Part shown: piece by piece, positions 15,633-24,639 of the stretch | Numbering within the stretch: the first letter of the stretch is position 1 | Layout of the letters: each line of letters opens with the position of its first letter | Source of the DNA: Psychrobacillus psychrotolerans | Lineage (GTDB): Bacteria > Bacillota > Bacilli > Bacillales_A > Planococcaceae | Length of the DNA stretch: 64,000 bases | Reading direction: 5' to 3' | Assembly (NCBI RefSeq): GCF_900115805.1 | Contig: NZ_FOXU01000012.1 | Span: 1-64,000, forward strand | Translations under genes and position numbers: made by a program | Notes under the pieces: generated by a model | Seen by the model: only the letters and a program-made list of their open reading frames with translations | Database searches by the model: none | Told to the model about the DNA's origin: nothing

Positions 15633-15851
15633 ATGGAAGGTTTTATGGGAACAGGAAATTGGCTAGGCATCTTATCTATCGTTTTTATAGTATTATGCTT
15701 TTATTTTACGCTTACTTTTTTTCAATACTTAAAACAAGAGGACGCACGTTTAACTAAACAATCCAAATTTGGAGCAGTTATTTGCCTCGCAGTGAGCTTG
15801 CTAATTCCAGCAATATACAATCTATATATATTTTTTGAGATGATGAGGTAA
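15633..15851 (+). CDS. Hypothetical two-TM membrane protein
   Basis: 72 aa with two hydrophobic helices (WLGILSIVFIVLCFYFTLTF and FGAVICLAVSLLIPAIYNLY) joined by a charged loop. AGGAGGAG lies 7 nt before the ATG. It sits 19 nt after the preceding small membrane gene and 16 nt before a Nudix gene. Function unknown. Confidence 0.78.
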   Translation: MEGFMGTGNWLGILSIVFIVLCFYFTLTFFQYLKQEDARLTKQSKFGAVICLAVSLLIPAIYNLYIFFEMMR

Positions 15852-15867
15852 GGGAGAGTATGGGGTT

Positions 15868-16419
15868 ATGAAGCAATGGAAGACGTTAAATACGGAGTAT
15901 GTCCATAAAAGCTCTTACGGAAATATTAGGAAAGATATATGTGAGCTACCTAATGGTATGGTCATTAATGATTATTTTGTAAATGAGTATTCCGATTGGG
16001 TGAATGCTGTTGTACTAACTAAGGAAAATAAAATACTACTGGTAGAGCAATATAGACATGCCGGAAATGATATCTATTTAGAAATTCCTGCAGGTAAAAG
16101 AGAACATGGGGAAACGGATGAGGAAGGCATTATAAGAGAAGTTAAAGAAGAAACAGGGTACATTTCACGACAAACACCTATTTTGCTAGGTGAATTTATG
16201 ATTAATCCTGCTACACAAACTAATAAAATTAGAACCTACCTCCTGTTAGATGCATATAAACAATTTGATCAAGAACTAGACGAAACCGAGGAGATATATG
16301 TACAATTGTTAGATTTTGAATCGTTAGGTTCTCTTATAAAAACAAATAAGATCAAAACACAGCTTTTTACTGCTCATGCTTATTATCTGACAAAGACTTT
16401 CCTTTCTGAAAACCCGTAA
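15868..16419 (+). CDS. Nudix hydrolase, ADP-ribose pyrophosphatase-like
   Basis: 183 aa. The Nudix box GX5EX7REUXEEXGU is present (GKREHGETDEEGIIREVKEETG). The upstream strand WVNAVVLTKENKILLVEQYR and EIPAGKRE are typical of ADP-ribose/NDP-sugar pyrophosphatases (NudF-like), which hydrolyse a pyrophosphate bond with Mg. The exact substrate is not readable. GGGAG precedes the ATG. Within a probable operon of small membrane proteins. Confidence 0.88.
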   Translation: MKQWKTLNTEYVHKSSYGNIRKDICELPNGMVINDYFVNEYSDWVNAVVLTKENKILLVEQYRHAGNDIYLEIPAGKREHGETDEEGIIREVKEETGYISRQTPILLGEFMINPATQTNKIRTYLLLDAYKQFDQELDETEEIYVQLLDFESLGSLIKTNKIKTQLFTAHAYYLTKTFLSENP

Positions 16420-16429
16420 AAGCAAAGGA

Positions 16430-16780
16430 GTGATTATTATTTCTAGCACTTACTTCATATTATTTGTAATTACTCTCGTAAGTATACTTTTCAATTTTAT
16501 TTTGTCGAAACTGTACAAAGACAAGGAAAAAGTAGATAAGGGTTTTGTATTTGGTTATCACGAGCTAACCCATAGAAGAAAAATGGTGCGAACACTTTGG
16601 ACAGCTCCTTTTTTAATTCTTTGTTTAATTATGATAAAGAAAGTTAGTGAATGGCCATCGTCCTTAATTCTCCTGTTCTCCATCTTTTGTTTTGTAACGA
16701 TTGTTTGGGATTTTACTTATAACTATTTAAAGTGGAAAAAGTTAGAGAAAAATAGAGGAGGAGTAGATGCTGAAGGATGA
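16430..16780 (+). CDS. Hypothetical membrane protein with unusual start
   Basis: About 113-116 aa with three hydrophobic segments (YFILFVITLVSILFNFIL, TLWTAPFLILCLIMI, LILLFSIFCFVTIVWDF). The frame is open from a GTG at 16430, but this GTG is the last base of the ribosome binding site AAAGGAG. The codon at ideal spacing (8 nt) is ATT at 16439, in the context AAAGGAGTGATTATTATT. Either the start is a rare AUU or the ATG has been lost. Function unknown. Confidence 0.65.
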   Translation: MIIISSTYFILFVITLVSILFNFILSKLYKDKEKVDKGFVFGYHELTHRRKMVRTLWTAPFLILCLIMIKKVSEWPSSLILLFSIFCFVTIVWDFTYNYLKWKKLEKNRGGVDAEG

Positions 16781-16901
16781 TTGTTTTGAAAGTGGGTTTT
16801 CGCAATCCTATTATTAGGAGTTTGGGATATGTAGTTTTAATAGGATATTTTACTTAGAATTTTTTACGAAAGATTAGAAAGCGAAGGGGGCAAGTAAAAT
16901 A

Positions 16902-17375
16902 ATGATGCCCACGCATATTGTGGCTGTTGGAGGAATTGTTGAAAATGAGACCGGAGAAATACTTTTAGTAAAAACACACCATGGCGGATGGGTTTATCCC
17001 GGGGGACAGGTGGAGGTTGGGGAAAACCTAATAGATGCATTAGTTCGAGAAGTTAAAGAAGAAAGTGGAATTGATATCGAGGTAGGTCATTTAATAGGAA
17101 CCTATTCCAACACAGGAGTTTATAAATGGTATGACGAAGTTACAGACGTCCCTACAAAAGTAATGTTCGATTTTGTATGTAAGCCTACTGGAGGAGTGTT
17201 AAGTACATCTGAAGAAACTTCTGAATCCTGTTGGGTTAAAAAGGATAGCGTATTAGAGTTCATAACGGCTCCTGCTATTAGAACAAGATATGAAGTGTAT
17301 TTAAATTATAATGGCTCGGTAAAATACATGGAATATGTTACGAAACCTCAATTTGAAGTGAAATTAGATAAATAA
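16902..17375 (+). CDS. Nudix hydrolase
   Basis: 157 aa with an intact Nudix box (GGQVEVGENLIDALVREVKE, then ESGI). It resembles the MutT/NUDIX group acting on nucleotide derivatives; substrate unknown. GAAGGGGG precedes the start; tandem ATGs at 16902 and 16905 make the exact start ambiguous by one codon. It lies 120 nt after the membrane gene and just before the MutS-like gene. Confidence 0.87.
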   Translation: MMPTHIVAVGGIVENETGEILLVKTHHGGWVYPGGQVEVGENLIDALVREVKEESGIDIEVGHLIGTYSNTGVYKWYDEVTDVPTKVMFDFVCKPTGGVLSTSEETSESCWVKKDSVLEFITAPAIRTRYEVYLNYNGSVKYMEYVTKPQFEVKLDK

Positions 17376-17460
17376 ATGAAGAATATAATTGGAGTTATGG
17401 AGACCAAGTAAACAAGCGTTAGATATGGATATATTTCTGATTTATGTAGGGGTGTTTATC

Positions 17461-19176
17461 GTGACAAATATAATTTTAGTTGTCGTCGCAATTATTGTGG
17501 TTTCTATTGTGGTTTATCATTTAGCAACCAAAAATAGGAAAAAACTGAATAGATTTCGGAAAGAATGGGATACTGGAACATTTGTTTCACAGAATATAGA
17601 TTTTAATTCAGTTTCATCATACTGGTCGAACAAAAGAAATTATTATAAGCATTATGACGGAATAGATCAATTAACTTGGGATGATTTAGGGATGGATGAA
17701 GTTTTCAGGAAGATGAACTATACGCAATCTACTGTCGGCTCAGAGTACTTATTTAACCAGCTAAGAGACATTGAACCCTCCAGAGTTGGACAACAAAATA
17801 ATGAGGAACTTTATCAGTTATTATCCACAGAACAAGGGGTAAGAGAAGAAATACTTTTAATTTTATCAAGTCTTGGTAAATTAAATTATACCAATTCTTC
17901 ATCTTATTTTTTGGAGAAGAAAGAGACTAAGATAAAGTATGCTTCTATTTATGTGCTTTTAGCTCTAATGCCAGTTATATCCGTACTTTTAATGTTCCTT
18001 AATCTTAAGTATGGAATTATTAGTCTGTTGTGTTCCTTTACATTAAATGGAATCGTTTATTATCGAAATAAAACTATGTTAGAGAGTAATCTGTATTCTG
18101 TTGGATACGCAGCTGCAATTATTTCCGGTGGGAACCGTATAGCTTCTCTTAAGCACTCGATATTATTTAATCATCTAGATGGCCTCAAAGAGAATGTAAG
18201 ACCTATTAAAAAAGTAATAACATTTAATAGGTTAGCTTCTTTTGGAAGTGGAGGTACTGGAGAACTGGATCTTTTATTTGAATATATACGGATCCTTTTT
18301 TTATTGGATTTTATTTCATTTAATAGTATTAGTAAAACGATTGCTTCTCATCAAAAGGAATTTCGTGAAATTTGGATGCTAATAGGAAAACTGGATGCAG
18401 CCATTGCAATAGGGTATTATCGCAAATCACTAGATATATATTGCACTCCAACTTTTACTGATGAGGATGGTTTATTTTTCGAGAATATGATTCATCCACT
18501 TATAGAAAAACCAGTTTCAAATACATCTAGTTTATGGAAATCAACTCTAATTACTGGTTCTAATGCATCGGGGAAATCCACATATATGAAAGCTGTTGCT
18601 ATTAATGCGATTTTAGCTCAGACAGTTAATACTGCAGTTGCAAAAAGTTGGCGTATGAAACCTAGTTATGTCGTTACATCCATGGCCGTTCAAGATAATG
18701 TGCTAAACGGTGATAGTTATTTTATTGCAGAAATAAAATCCCTAAAACGTATAATTCGTCTAATAGAAGAAGAAAAACCTTGTCTCTCCTTCATTGATGA
18801 AATCTTAAAGGGTACAAATACAATAGAACGAATTGCGGCATCCGCAGCAATTATGGAATGGTTATCTGTAAACAATGGTATCAATATTCTTGCATCACAT
18901 GATATTGAACTAACAGAAATTGTGGAAAAGACGTATGATAATTATCATTTTAGAGAAACGGTAGAAAATGGTGAAGTTCGATTTGATTACAATATTCATT
19001 CAGGTCCTTCAAAATCGAGGAATGCCATTAAGTTACTTGAAATACTTTCCTACCCACAAAGTATCACAGACAAAGCTAATAGTGTGGCACAGCAGTTTAA
19101 TGAGCAACGTAAATGGAGTATTCTCGGAGAAAGTAACATGTTTACCGATGAAAAGTTTCAAGTAAACTCGAAGTGA
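17461..19176 (+). CDS. Membrane-anchored MutS-like ATPase
   Basis: 571 aa from the GTG at 17461 (AGGGGTG 6 nt upstream); a TTG at 17389 would give 595 aa. It has one N-terminal TM helix and two more near residues 160-205. The C-terminal MutS domain V has Walker A GSNASGKST (about 365), Walker B CLSFIDE (about 441), the GTNTIERIAAS loop and the switch SHDIELTE. The N-terminal mismatch-binding domains of MutS and the Smr nuclease of MutS2 are absent. Such MutS-like ABC ATPases are poorly characterised; a membrane DNA or stress role is a guess. Confidence 0.85.
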   Translation: MTNIILVVVAIIVVSIVVYHLATKNRKKLNRFRKEWDTGTFVSQNIDFNSVSSYWSNKRNYYKHYDGIDQLTWDDLGMDEVFRKMNYTQSTVGSEYLFNQLRDIEPSRVGQQNNEELYQLLSTEQGVREEILLILSSLGKLNYTNSSSYFLEKKETKIKYASIYVLLALMPVISVLLMFLNLKYGIISLLCSFTLNGIVYYRNKTMLESNLYSVGYAAAIISGGNRIASLKHSILFNHLDGLKENVRPIKKVITFNRLASFGSGGTGELDLLFEYIRILFLLDFISFNSISKTIASHQKEFREIWMLIGKLDAAIAIGYYRKSLDIYCTPTFTDEDGLFFENMIHPLIEKPVSNTSSLWKSTLITGSNASGKSTYMKAVAINAILAQTVNTAVAKSWRMKPSYVVTSMAVQDNVLNGDSYFIAEIKSLKRIIRLIEEEKPCLSFIDEILKGTNTIERIAASAAIMEWLSVNNGINILASHDIELTEIVEKTYDNYHFRETVENGEVRFDYNIHSGPSKSRNAIKLLEILSYPQSITDKANSVAQQFNEQRKWSILGESNMFTDEKFQVNSK

Positions 19177-19184
19177 AACAATTA

Positions 19185-19222
19185 AAAAAAGCAGATGAGA
19201 AATAAAAATCTCACCTGCATTT
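19185..19222 (+). terminator. Terminator of the MutS-like gene
   Basis: GCAGATGAGA pairs with TCTCACCTGC (one mismatch) and is followed by a short T-rich tail. An A-tract upstream would also allow minus-strand use. Confidence 0.7.
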
Positions 19223-19285
19223 TCATTTGTGCAACGTTTGAATTCATACTAGCAACGTCCACTGATTTACTGCCGTAGCATCAAC

Positions 19286-20143
19286 CTAGTTCTGTTGGCG
19301 TTTATCTTCTATAACGAGTACTTCACCTGTTATGGGATGATTAAATTGGACTTTAAATGCATGAAGCTCATACATTTTAGTTGGTGTTCTTTTAGCACCA
19401 TATAGTTCGTCTCCAACAATTGGATGTCCTAGATGAGCTAAGTGAACTCGAATTTGGTGGGTACGTCCAGTTTCTAAAATGGCATGTACTTTCGTGAATT
19501 GTTCATGTTTCCCTGCAACTTCATAATGAGTAATAGCATTTTGCCCAGACGGAGAAACTCTTTTGCGCGTCGGATGGTGGCGATCATTACCGATAGCTGC
19601 TCGAATGGTGCCATGCTGGTTTTTCACTTGACCTTCTACAGTTGCCTCGTACGTGCGGACAATTGTTTTGTTCTCCAGCATACGGTCGAGCATACCTTTG
19701 ACAAGTGGATTTTTTGCAATAACTACTAATCCCTTTGTGCCTTCATCGATGCGATGTACATGTTCGCCGTAATGCTGGTCTTTACTGTGTAAATAATTTG
19801 TCACAGTGTTCATAAAGGTATGATTTTGACCATCTTCGTTAGGATGTGTCGCTACTCCGCGTGGTTTAGAAGCGATTAGTAAATACTCATCTTCATAGGC
19901 TACATATAAAGGAATCTGATCGGAAAGGAGATAGTTTGAAGATTCCCCCTCCCATTTAATAACGAGTACATCACCTTTTTTGTTTGGAAGCTTCCATTGT
20001 AGAAGTTCTCCGCTCTTGTTGCTTACGGCTTTCTGCATTAGTAACTCATGTATTAACTTCTTGCCTAATTTCCATTTCTCTTGAAATAGATTATTGATGG
20101 TTAATCCATCTTCTTGTACGGTATACGTTAATGTATGAATCAT
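19286..20143 (-). CDS. yhcT: RluA-family pseudouridine synthase (YhcT-like)
   Basis: 285 aa. The catalytic Asp motif is HRIDEGTKGL, a variant of the usual HRLDxxTSG. Other conserved parts are SKPRGVATHP, ETGRTHQIRVHLAHLGHPIV and GDELYG. It isomerises uridine in rRNA or tRNA; the target is not known for this branch. Length and family fit B. subtilis YhcT. The ribosome binding site AAAGGAG overlaps the T-tract of the upstream thioredoxin gene's terminator. Confidence 0.9.
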   Translation of the reverse strand: MIHTLTYTVQEDGLTINNLFQEKWKLGKKLIHELLMQKAVSNKSGELLQWKLPNKKGDVLVIKWEGESSNYLLSDQIPLYVAYEDEYLLIASKPRGVATHPNEDGQNHTFMNTVTNYLHSKDQHYGEHVHRIDEGTKGLVVIAKNPLVKGMLDRMLENKTIVRTYEATVEGQVKNQHGTIRAAIGNDRHHPTRKRVSPSGQNAITHYEVAGKHEQFTKVHAILETGRTHQIRVHLAHLGHPIVGDELYGAKRTPTKMYELHAFKVQFNHPITGEVLVIEDKRQQN

Positions 20144-20159
20144 CTTCCTAACTCCTTTA

Positions 20160-20193
20160 AAAAAAGGGTCTGTCTGCTCGACATGACCCTTTT
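20160..20193 (-). terminator. Terminator after the disulfide redox pair
   Basis: AAAAGGGTC pairs with GACCCTTTT; on the minus strand it is followed by a T-tract that merges into the ribosome binding site of yhcT. Confidence 0.85.
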
Positions 20194-20195
20194 GG

Positions 20196-20666
20196 TTATT
20201 TTAAAACGACTTCATCAAAGAATCCTTGAATTTGACTATTAGATATGGCACCTTCTACTCGAACTACTTCTTGGCCTTTTTCAAAATAGATCATTGTTGG
20301 TGTTGCTTTGATACGGTAATCATTCCAACCCTTTTCATACTCAAGTACATTGTATTTTACAATTTCAACTTTATTTTCTTTAGCAAGCGGTGTCAGTCGT
20401 GGTGTCATCTCTTGACAATGTACACACTCTGGGCTGAAGAAGTAAGCTGTCACAGGTTCTCCAGTAGCAATCTTTTTTTCCAATTCTTCTGGTAAAATAA
20501 TATTTTGATAGTTCGGATCATCGATAAGATCAATAGTAGATTGTCTTAGATCATCCGTATCGTATGGATTATTCGCTAATGCATCCTTGTTTTTCTGAGA
20601 GTTTAACACAAAGATTAATACAAAGACTGCAACGATAATACCACCAAAAATAAGTAGTTTTTTCAA
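20196..20666 (-). CDS. Membrane-anchored thioredoxin-like protein
   Basis: 156 aa. An N-terminal TM anchor (LLIFGGIIVAVFVLIFVL) is followed by an extracytoplasmic thioredoxin fold with active site CVHC (FFSPECVHCQEM) and the cis-Pro in KATPTMIYF. It lies 1 nt after the BdbC-type gene, so the two are cotranscribed. Together they look like an exported thiol oxidase and its quinone-linked partner, similar in logic to BdbC/BdbD. Confidence 0.9.
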   Translation of the reverse strand: MKKLLIFGGIIVAVFVLIFVLNSQKNKDALANNPYDTDDLRQSTIDLIDDPNYQNIILPEELEKKIATGEPVTAYFFSPECVHCQEMTPRLTPLAKENKVEIVKYNVLEYEKGWNDYRIKATPTMIYFEKGQEVVRVEGAISNSQIQGFFDEVVLK

Positions 20667-20667
20667 G

Positions 20668-21093
20668 TTACTTTTCCTCCTTGATGTCCCTCCATACTAA
20701 AACACTTGTAATTGCAATTATAATAAATGCAATAAGAGCTAAAAATGGAATGGTTATAAAACCTGCATAGTTAATATATTCTCCTGTACACGCTACTCTA
20801 CCACATGCGGGTGCTGATTCTTGCATGAAAGTAAGTTTTTGAATGCTATAATGATAAGCAGATATACATCCACCAATCACGGAGAATATAAAAGTTGTTA
20901 CTGCAATTTTAGGGTTTTTTTGAACATATGCAATTCCTAATATTAGCACAAGTGGATACATGAGTATACGCTGGTACCAACATAAATCACATGGTTCGTA
21001 TCCTCTTACTTCTGAAAAGTAGAGTGAACCTAATGTTGCAGTAAGGGAAACTGTCCACATAAATAGTAATAGATTTTCCAGTTTTTTTGTCAT
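20668..21093 (-). CDS. bdbC: Disulfide bond formation protein, DsbB family
   Basis: 141 aa with four TM helices. Two redox Cys pairs face outside: CDLC in EPCDLCWYQR and CGRVAC in the second loop. This is the DsbB/BdbC layout that passes electrons from the thioredoxin-like partner to quinones. Length matches BdbC (about 138 aa). It is the first gene of the two-gene unit with the thioredoxin-like protein. Confidence 0.93.
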   Translation of the reverse strand: MTKKLENLLLFMWTVSLTATLGSLYFSEVRGYEPCDLCWYQRILMYPLVLILGIAYVQKNPKIAVTTFIFSVIGGCISAYHYSIQKLTFMQESAPACGRVACTGEYINYAGFITIPFLALIAFIIIAITSVLVWRDIKEEK

Positions 21094-21221
21094 AGGAACT
21101 CCTTTAAATTACTTTGAACTCAAATTAAAGTATAATCCTTCTTTAAATACATGTAAAATATTTTATCTGAAGAGCAAATAGCTATATAATGAAAGATACT
21201 GATGAAAGAGGAGCCGATACA

Positions 21222-22763
21222 ATGACAGAAGAATTTGATTTATCCCCATTCGAACAAAGCATGATTATAAGACAAACGTCTTTTTCCGATATAGAGTCGA
21301 TCTTAGAAATACAACGACAATGTTTTCCGGGTATGGACCCTTGGGAAGTATCCCATTTACGTAGCCATTTAACTATTTTCCCAGAAGGCCAACTGGTTGC
21401 AGAACTAGACGGCAAAGTAATTGGTTCCTGTTCTAGTCTTATTATAAATTTTGATGAGTATGATGATCGTCATTCTTGGTCGGATGTAACAGATGCAGGC
21501 TACATTACGAACCACAATCCAGATGGCTATAATTTATATGGTATTGAAGTAATGGTGCATCCTGAATATAGAAGAATGAAGGTTGGTCAACGTTTATATG
21601 AAGGCAGAAAAGATATTGCAAGACAGTTCAATTTAAAGTCCATTATAATCGGAGGGCGCATTCCTAACTATCATAAATTTGCAGAAGAAATGTCTCCAAG
21701 AGAATATGTGACATCTGTTTCTCGCCACAAAATATATGATCCAGTTCTTACCTTCCAATTGATGAATGGCTTTACGCTAATGCGTATTAACCCAAATTAT
21801 CTACCGGATGATATGGCGTCTGCCAAATATGCAACGCTGATGGAATGGAATAATGTCGATTATATTCCACTTTCTAAACGTCACTTTAAAACAAGCTATC
21901 CTGTACGAATTTGTGCAGTGCAATATATGATGCGTAAAATAAATTCATTTGAAGAGTTTGCTAACCAATGTGAATATTTTGTGGACGTAGCTTCCGATGC
22001 TCAATCTGATTTTGTAGTGTTCCCGGAAATCTTTACTACGCAGCTAATGTCCTTCCTGAATGAACCATCGCCAAGTCAGGCAGTTCGTAAACTGACAGAA
22101 TATACTCCGCAATATATGGAGTTATTCTCAGATTTATCGATTCGTTATAATATCAATATTATTGCTGGTTCTCACTTCGTGGAAGAAGAAAACGAGGAAA
22201 TTTATAATATCGCCTATTTATTCCACCGAGATGGTGCAATTGATAAGCAATATAAAATTCATATTACACCGAACGAACGTAAATGGTGGGGAATTAGTGC
22301 AGGCGATTCTGTACAAGTATTTGATACCGATTGTGGGAAAATTGCGATTCAAATTTGTTATGATATAGAGTTTCCAGAACTTGCCCGCATAGCTACTGAT
22401 ATGGGTGCAAATATTATCTTCGCTCCATTTTGTACCGAGGATCGTCAAGGATACTTACGAGTTCGCTATTGTGCACAAGCACGTGCTATTGAAAACCAAA
22501 TCTATACTGTTATTTCAGGTACAGTTGGAAACTTGCCACAAACAGAAAATATGGATATTCAATATGCACAGTCTGCCATTTTCGCACCTTCTGATTTTGA
22601 ATTTGCACGTGATGGTATTGTGGGAGAAACAGAACCAAACGTTGAGATGGTCTTAATAGGGGATGTAGATTTAGAAATTCTCCGTCGTCAACGTCAAGAC
22701 GGGACAGTTAAGCATTTAAAAGATAGACGTCATGATGTATACAGTATCGATTATAAAAAATAA
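21222..22763 (+). CDS. yhcX: GNAT-nitrilase fusion protein YhcX
   Basis: 513 aa, the same length as B. subtilis YhcX. Residues 15-220 form a GNAT acetyltransferase (EVMVHPEYRRMKVGQRLYEG is the acetyl-CoA loop). Residues 230-510 form a carbon-nitrogen hydrolase with Glu in VVFPEIF, Lys in HITPNERKWW and nucleophile Cys in IQICYDIEFPE. The reaction is not established. The ATG at 21222 is chosen for AGAGGAG 7 nt upstream. In B. subtilis the glp genes lie between yhcX and pgcA; here they are adjacent. Confidence 0.93.
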   Translation: MTEEFDLSPFEQSMIIRQTSFSDIESILEIQRQCFPGMDPWEVSHLRSHLTIFPEGQLVAELDGKVIGSCSSLIINFDEYDDRHSWSDVTDAGYITNHNPDGYNLYGIEVMVHPEYRRMKVGQRLYEGRKDIARQFNLKSIIIGGRIPNYHKFAEEMSPREYVTSVSRHKIYDPVLTFQLMNGFTLMRINPNYLPDDMASAKYATLMEWNNVDYIPLSKRHFKTSYPVRICAVQYMMRKINSFEEFANQCEYFVDVASDAQSDFVVFPEIFTTQLMSFLNEPSPSQAVRKLTEYTPQYMELFSDLSIRYNINIIAGSHFVEEENEEIYNIAYLFHRDGAIDKQYKIHITPNERKWWGISAGDSVQVFDTDCGKIAIQICYDIEFPELARIATDMGANIIFAPFCTEDRQGYLRVRYCAQARAIENQIYTVISGTVGNLPQTENMDIQYAQSAIFAPSDFEFARDGIVGETEPNVEMVLIGDVDLEILRRQRQDGTVKHLKDRRHDVYSIDYKK

Positions 22764-22784
22764 TGAAGTGGAGTTGACTTTCCT

Positions 22785-24506
22785 ATGCGTTATAGACAAC
22801 TATTTGACCAATGGAATAACTTCTCAGAGTTAGAAACCGATTGGAAAGAAAACCTTCAACAGCTAGCCAAGGATGAAAAAAGGATAGAGGATGCATTTTA
22901 CCGTGATCTTGAATTCGGAACAGGTGGAATGCGTGGAGAAATTGGTGCTGGAACGAATCGTATGAACACGTACACTGTTCGTAAAGCGACTACAGGTCTA
23001 GCTTCTTATATTAAGGGAGCTGGAGCAGAAGCTATGGAGCGTGGAGTAGTTATCGCTTATGATAGTCGAAGATATTCTCCAGAGTTTGCGCGTGAAGCAG
23101 CGAATACACTAGCCTCTAATGGTATTAAAGCGTATTTATATATGGAACCTAGAACTACACCTCAGCTGTCATTTACGGTTAGACATTTACACGCATTTAT
23201 GGGGATAGTTATTACTGCAAGTCATAATCCTCCTGAATATAATGGATACAAAGTATATGGCGAGGATGGTGCGCAGCTAAACATTGAGGACGCTGAGGTT
23301 GTTATTGAGCATGTCAATGATGCAGGAGATGCACTGCATATCGATCAACGAAATCCTGATAAACAATTAATAATTCAATTAGATGAAAAATTGGATGAAG
23401 CTTATTTGGAAGCCTTAAAAACAGTGCAAGAAAACGAAGAATTAGCATCTTCTTCTGATCTGAAGGTGGTATTCACACCCTTACACGGTGCTTCTGGTAA
23501 AACAGTCCAACGTATATTAAACGAAGTTGGTTACAAGCATATTTCCTATGTAGAAGAACAGATGGAGCCAGATGGAGACTTCCCGACAGTGGAATCTCCA
23601 AATCCGGAAGAGCAAAGTGCTTTTGAATACGCAATTCAGTACGGCGAAAGGAATTATACAGATATTCTAATAGCAGTCGATCCAGACGGGGACCGCGTTG
23701 GTATTGCCGTAAAATCGGATTCTAAGTATGAACTTTTAACTGGCAATCAAACAGGTGCGATATTAATCGAATATCTATTATCACAACGTAAAGCAAAGGG
23801 TAACATCCCAGCTAATGGTCGCATATTTAAAACGATTGTTACTTCTGATCTAGGTCGTGTAATTGCCGAATATTACGGAGTAAGTTCAGAGAATGTATTA
23901 ACAGGCTTCAAATTTATCGGTGAAAAGATTAAGAAATACGAAGAGACAAAAGAGTTTGAGTTTCTATTTGGCTATGAGGAAAGTTATGGTTACTTGATAA
24001 AAGATTTTGCACGTGATAAAGATGCGGTGCAAAGCGTGTTAGCGATAGTAGAAGCTGCTGCCTATTATAAGCAACAAGGAAAGACCTTACTCGATGTTTT
24101 AGCAATGTTATATGAAAGACATGGCTACTATTTAGAAGGGCTTCAATCTGTTACGAAAAAAGGAGTAAGTGGTGCGAATGCCATTAAAAACTTACTAGAG
24201 CAGGTTCGGACAAATAGAATTACGGAAGTAGCAGGGATAAATGTTACCTCCCAAGAGGATTACTTACACTCCACTCGAATGTTTACCGATGGACGAGAAA
24301 CAGAGGAATTATTCTTACCAAAATCAAATGTAATTAAGTACTTCCTTGCAGACGGCTCATGGGTTTGTGTAAGACCAAGTGGAACCGAGCCTAAGATCAA
24401 ATATTATTTTGGTGTACTTAGTGGCACAGAAGTAGAAAGTAAAGAAAAACTAAATTCTTTGAAGGAAGATTTTTCGTTGAAGATGAATCAATACTTAGTA
24501 GATTAA
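22785..24506 (+). CDS. pgcA: Alpha-phosphoglucomutase
   Basis: 573 aa interconverting glucose-6-P and glucose-1-P, feeding UDP-glucose for teichoic acid and glycolipid synthesis. Seen in order: FGTGGMRGEIGAG, active serine loop ITASHNPPEYNGYKVYG, metal loop VDPDGDRVG, sugar loop GYEESYGYL and phosphate loop RPSGTEPKIKYY. Length fits PgcA (YhxB). It starts 21 nt after yhcX and is followed by a strong terminator. Confidence 0.96.
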   Translation: MRYRQLFDQWNNFSELETDWKENLQQLAKDEKRIEDAFYRDLEFGTGGMRGEIGAGTNRMNTYTVRKATTGLASYIKGAGAEAMERGVVIAYDSRRYSPEFAREAANTLASNGIKAYLYMEPRTTPQLSFTVRHLHAFMGIVITASHNPPEYNGYKVYGEDGAQLNIEDAEVVIEHVNDAGDALHIDQRNPDKQLIIQLDEKLDEAYLEALKTVQENEELASSSDLKVVFTPLHGASGKTVQRILNEVGYKHISYVEEQMEPDGDFPTVESPNPEEQSAFEYAIQYGERNYTDILIAVDPDGDRVGIAVKSDSKYELLTGNQTGAILIEYLLSQRKAKGNIPANGRIFKTIVTSDLGRVIAEYYGVSSENVLTGFKFIGEKIKKYEETKEFEFLFGYEESYGYLIKDFARDKDAVQSVLAIVEAAAYYKQQGKTLLDVLAMLYERHGYYLEGLQSVTKKGVSGANAIKNLLEQVRTNRITEVAGINVTSQEDYLHSTRMFTDGRETEELFLPKSNVIKYFLADGSWVCVRPSGTEPKIKYYFGVLSGTEVESKEKLNSLKEDFSLKMNQYLVD

Positions 24507-24511
24507 TATAG

Positions 24512-24549
24512 AAAACAGGAAAAGTGAAATCTCTTTTCCTGTTTTTTTT
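24512..24549 (+). terminator. Terminator after pgcA
   Basis: AAAACAGGAAAAG pairs perfectly with CTTTTCCTGTTTT, with T-run. Confidence 0.93.
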
Positions 24550-24639
24550 CGGTCAAAAGTATGATGCGCATACCCTACAGTGAATAGTAAATAAGTGATA
24601 CTATGGAATTATCTGAATTACATACTTGGAGGAGTTTAC

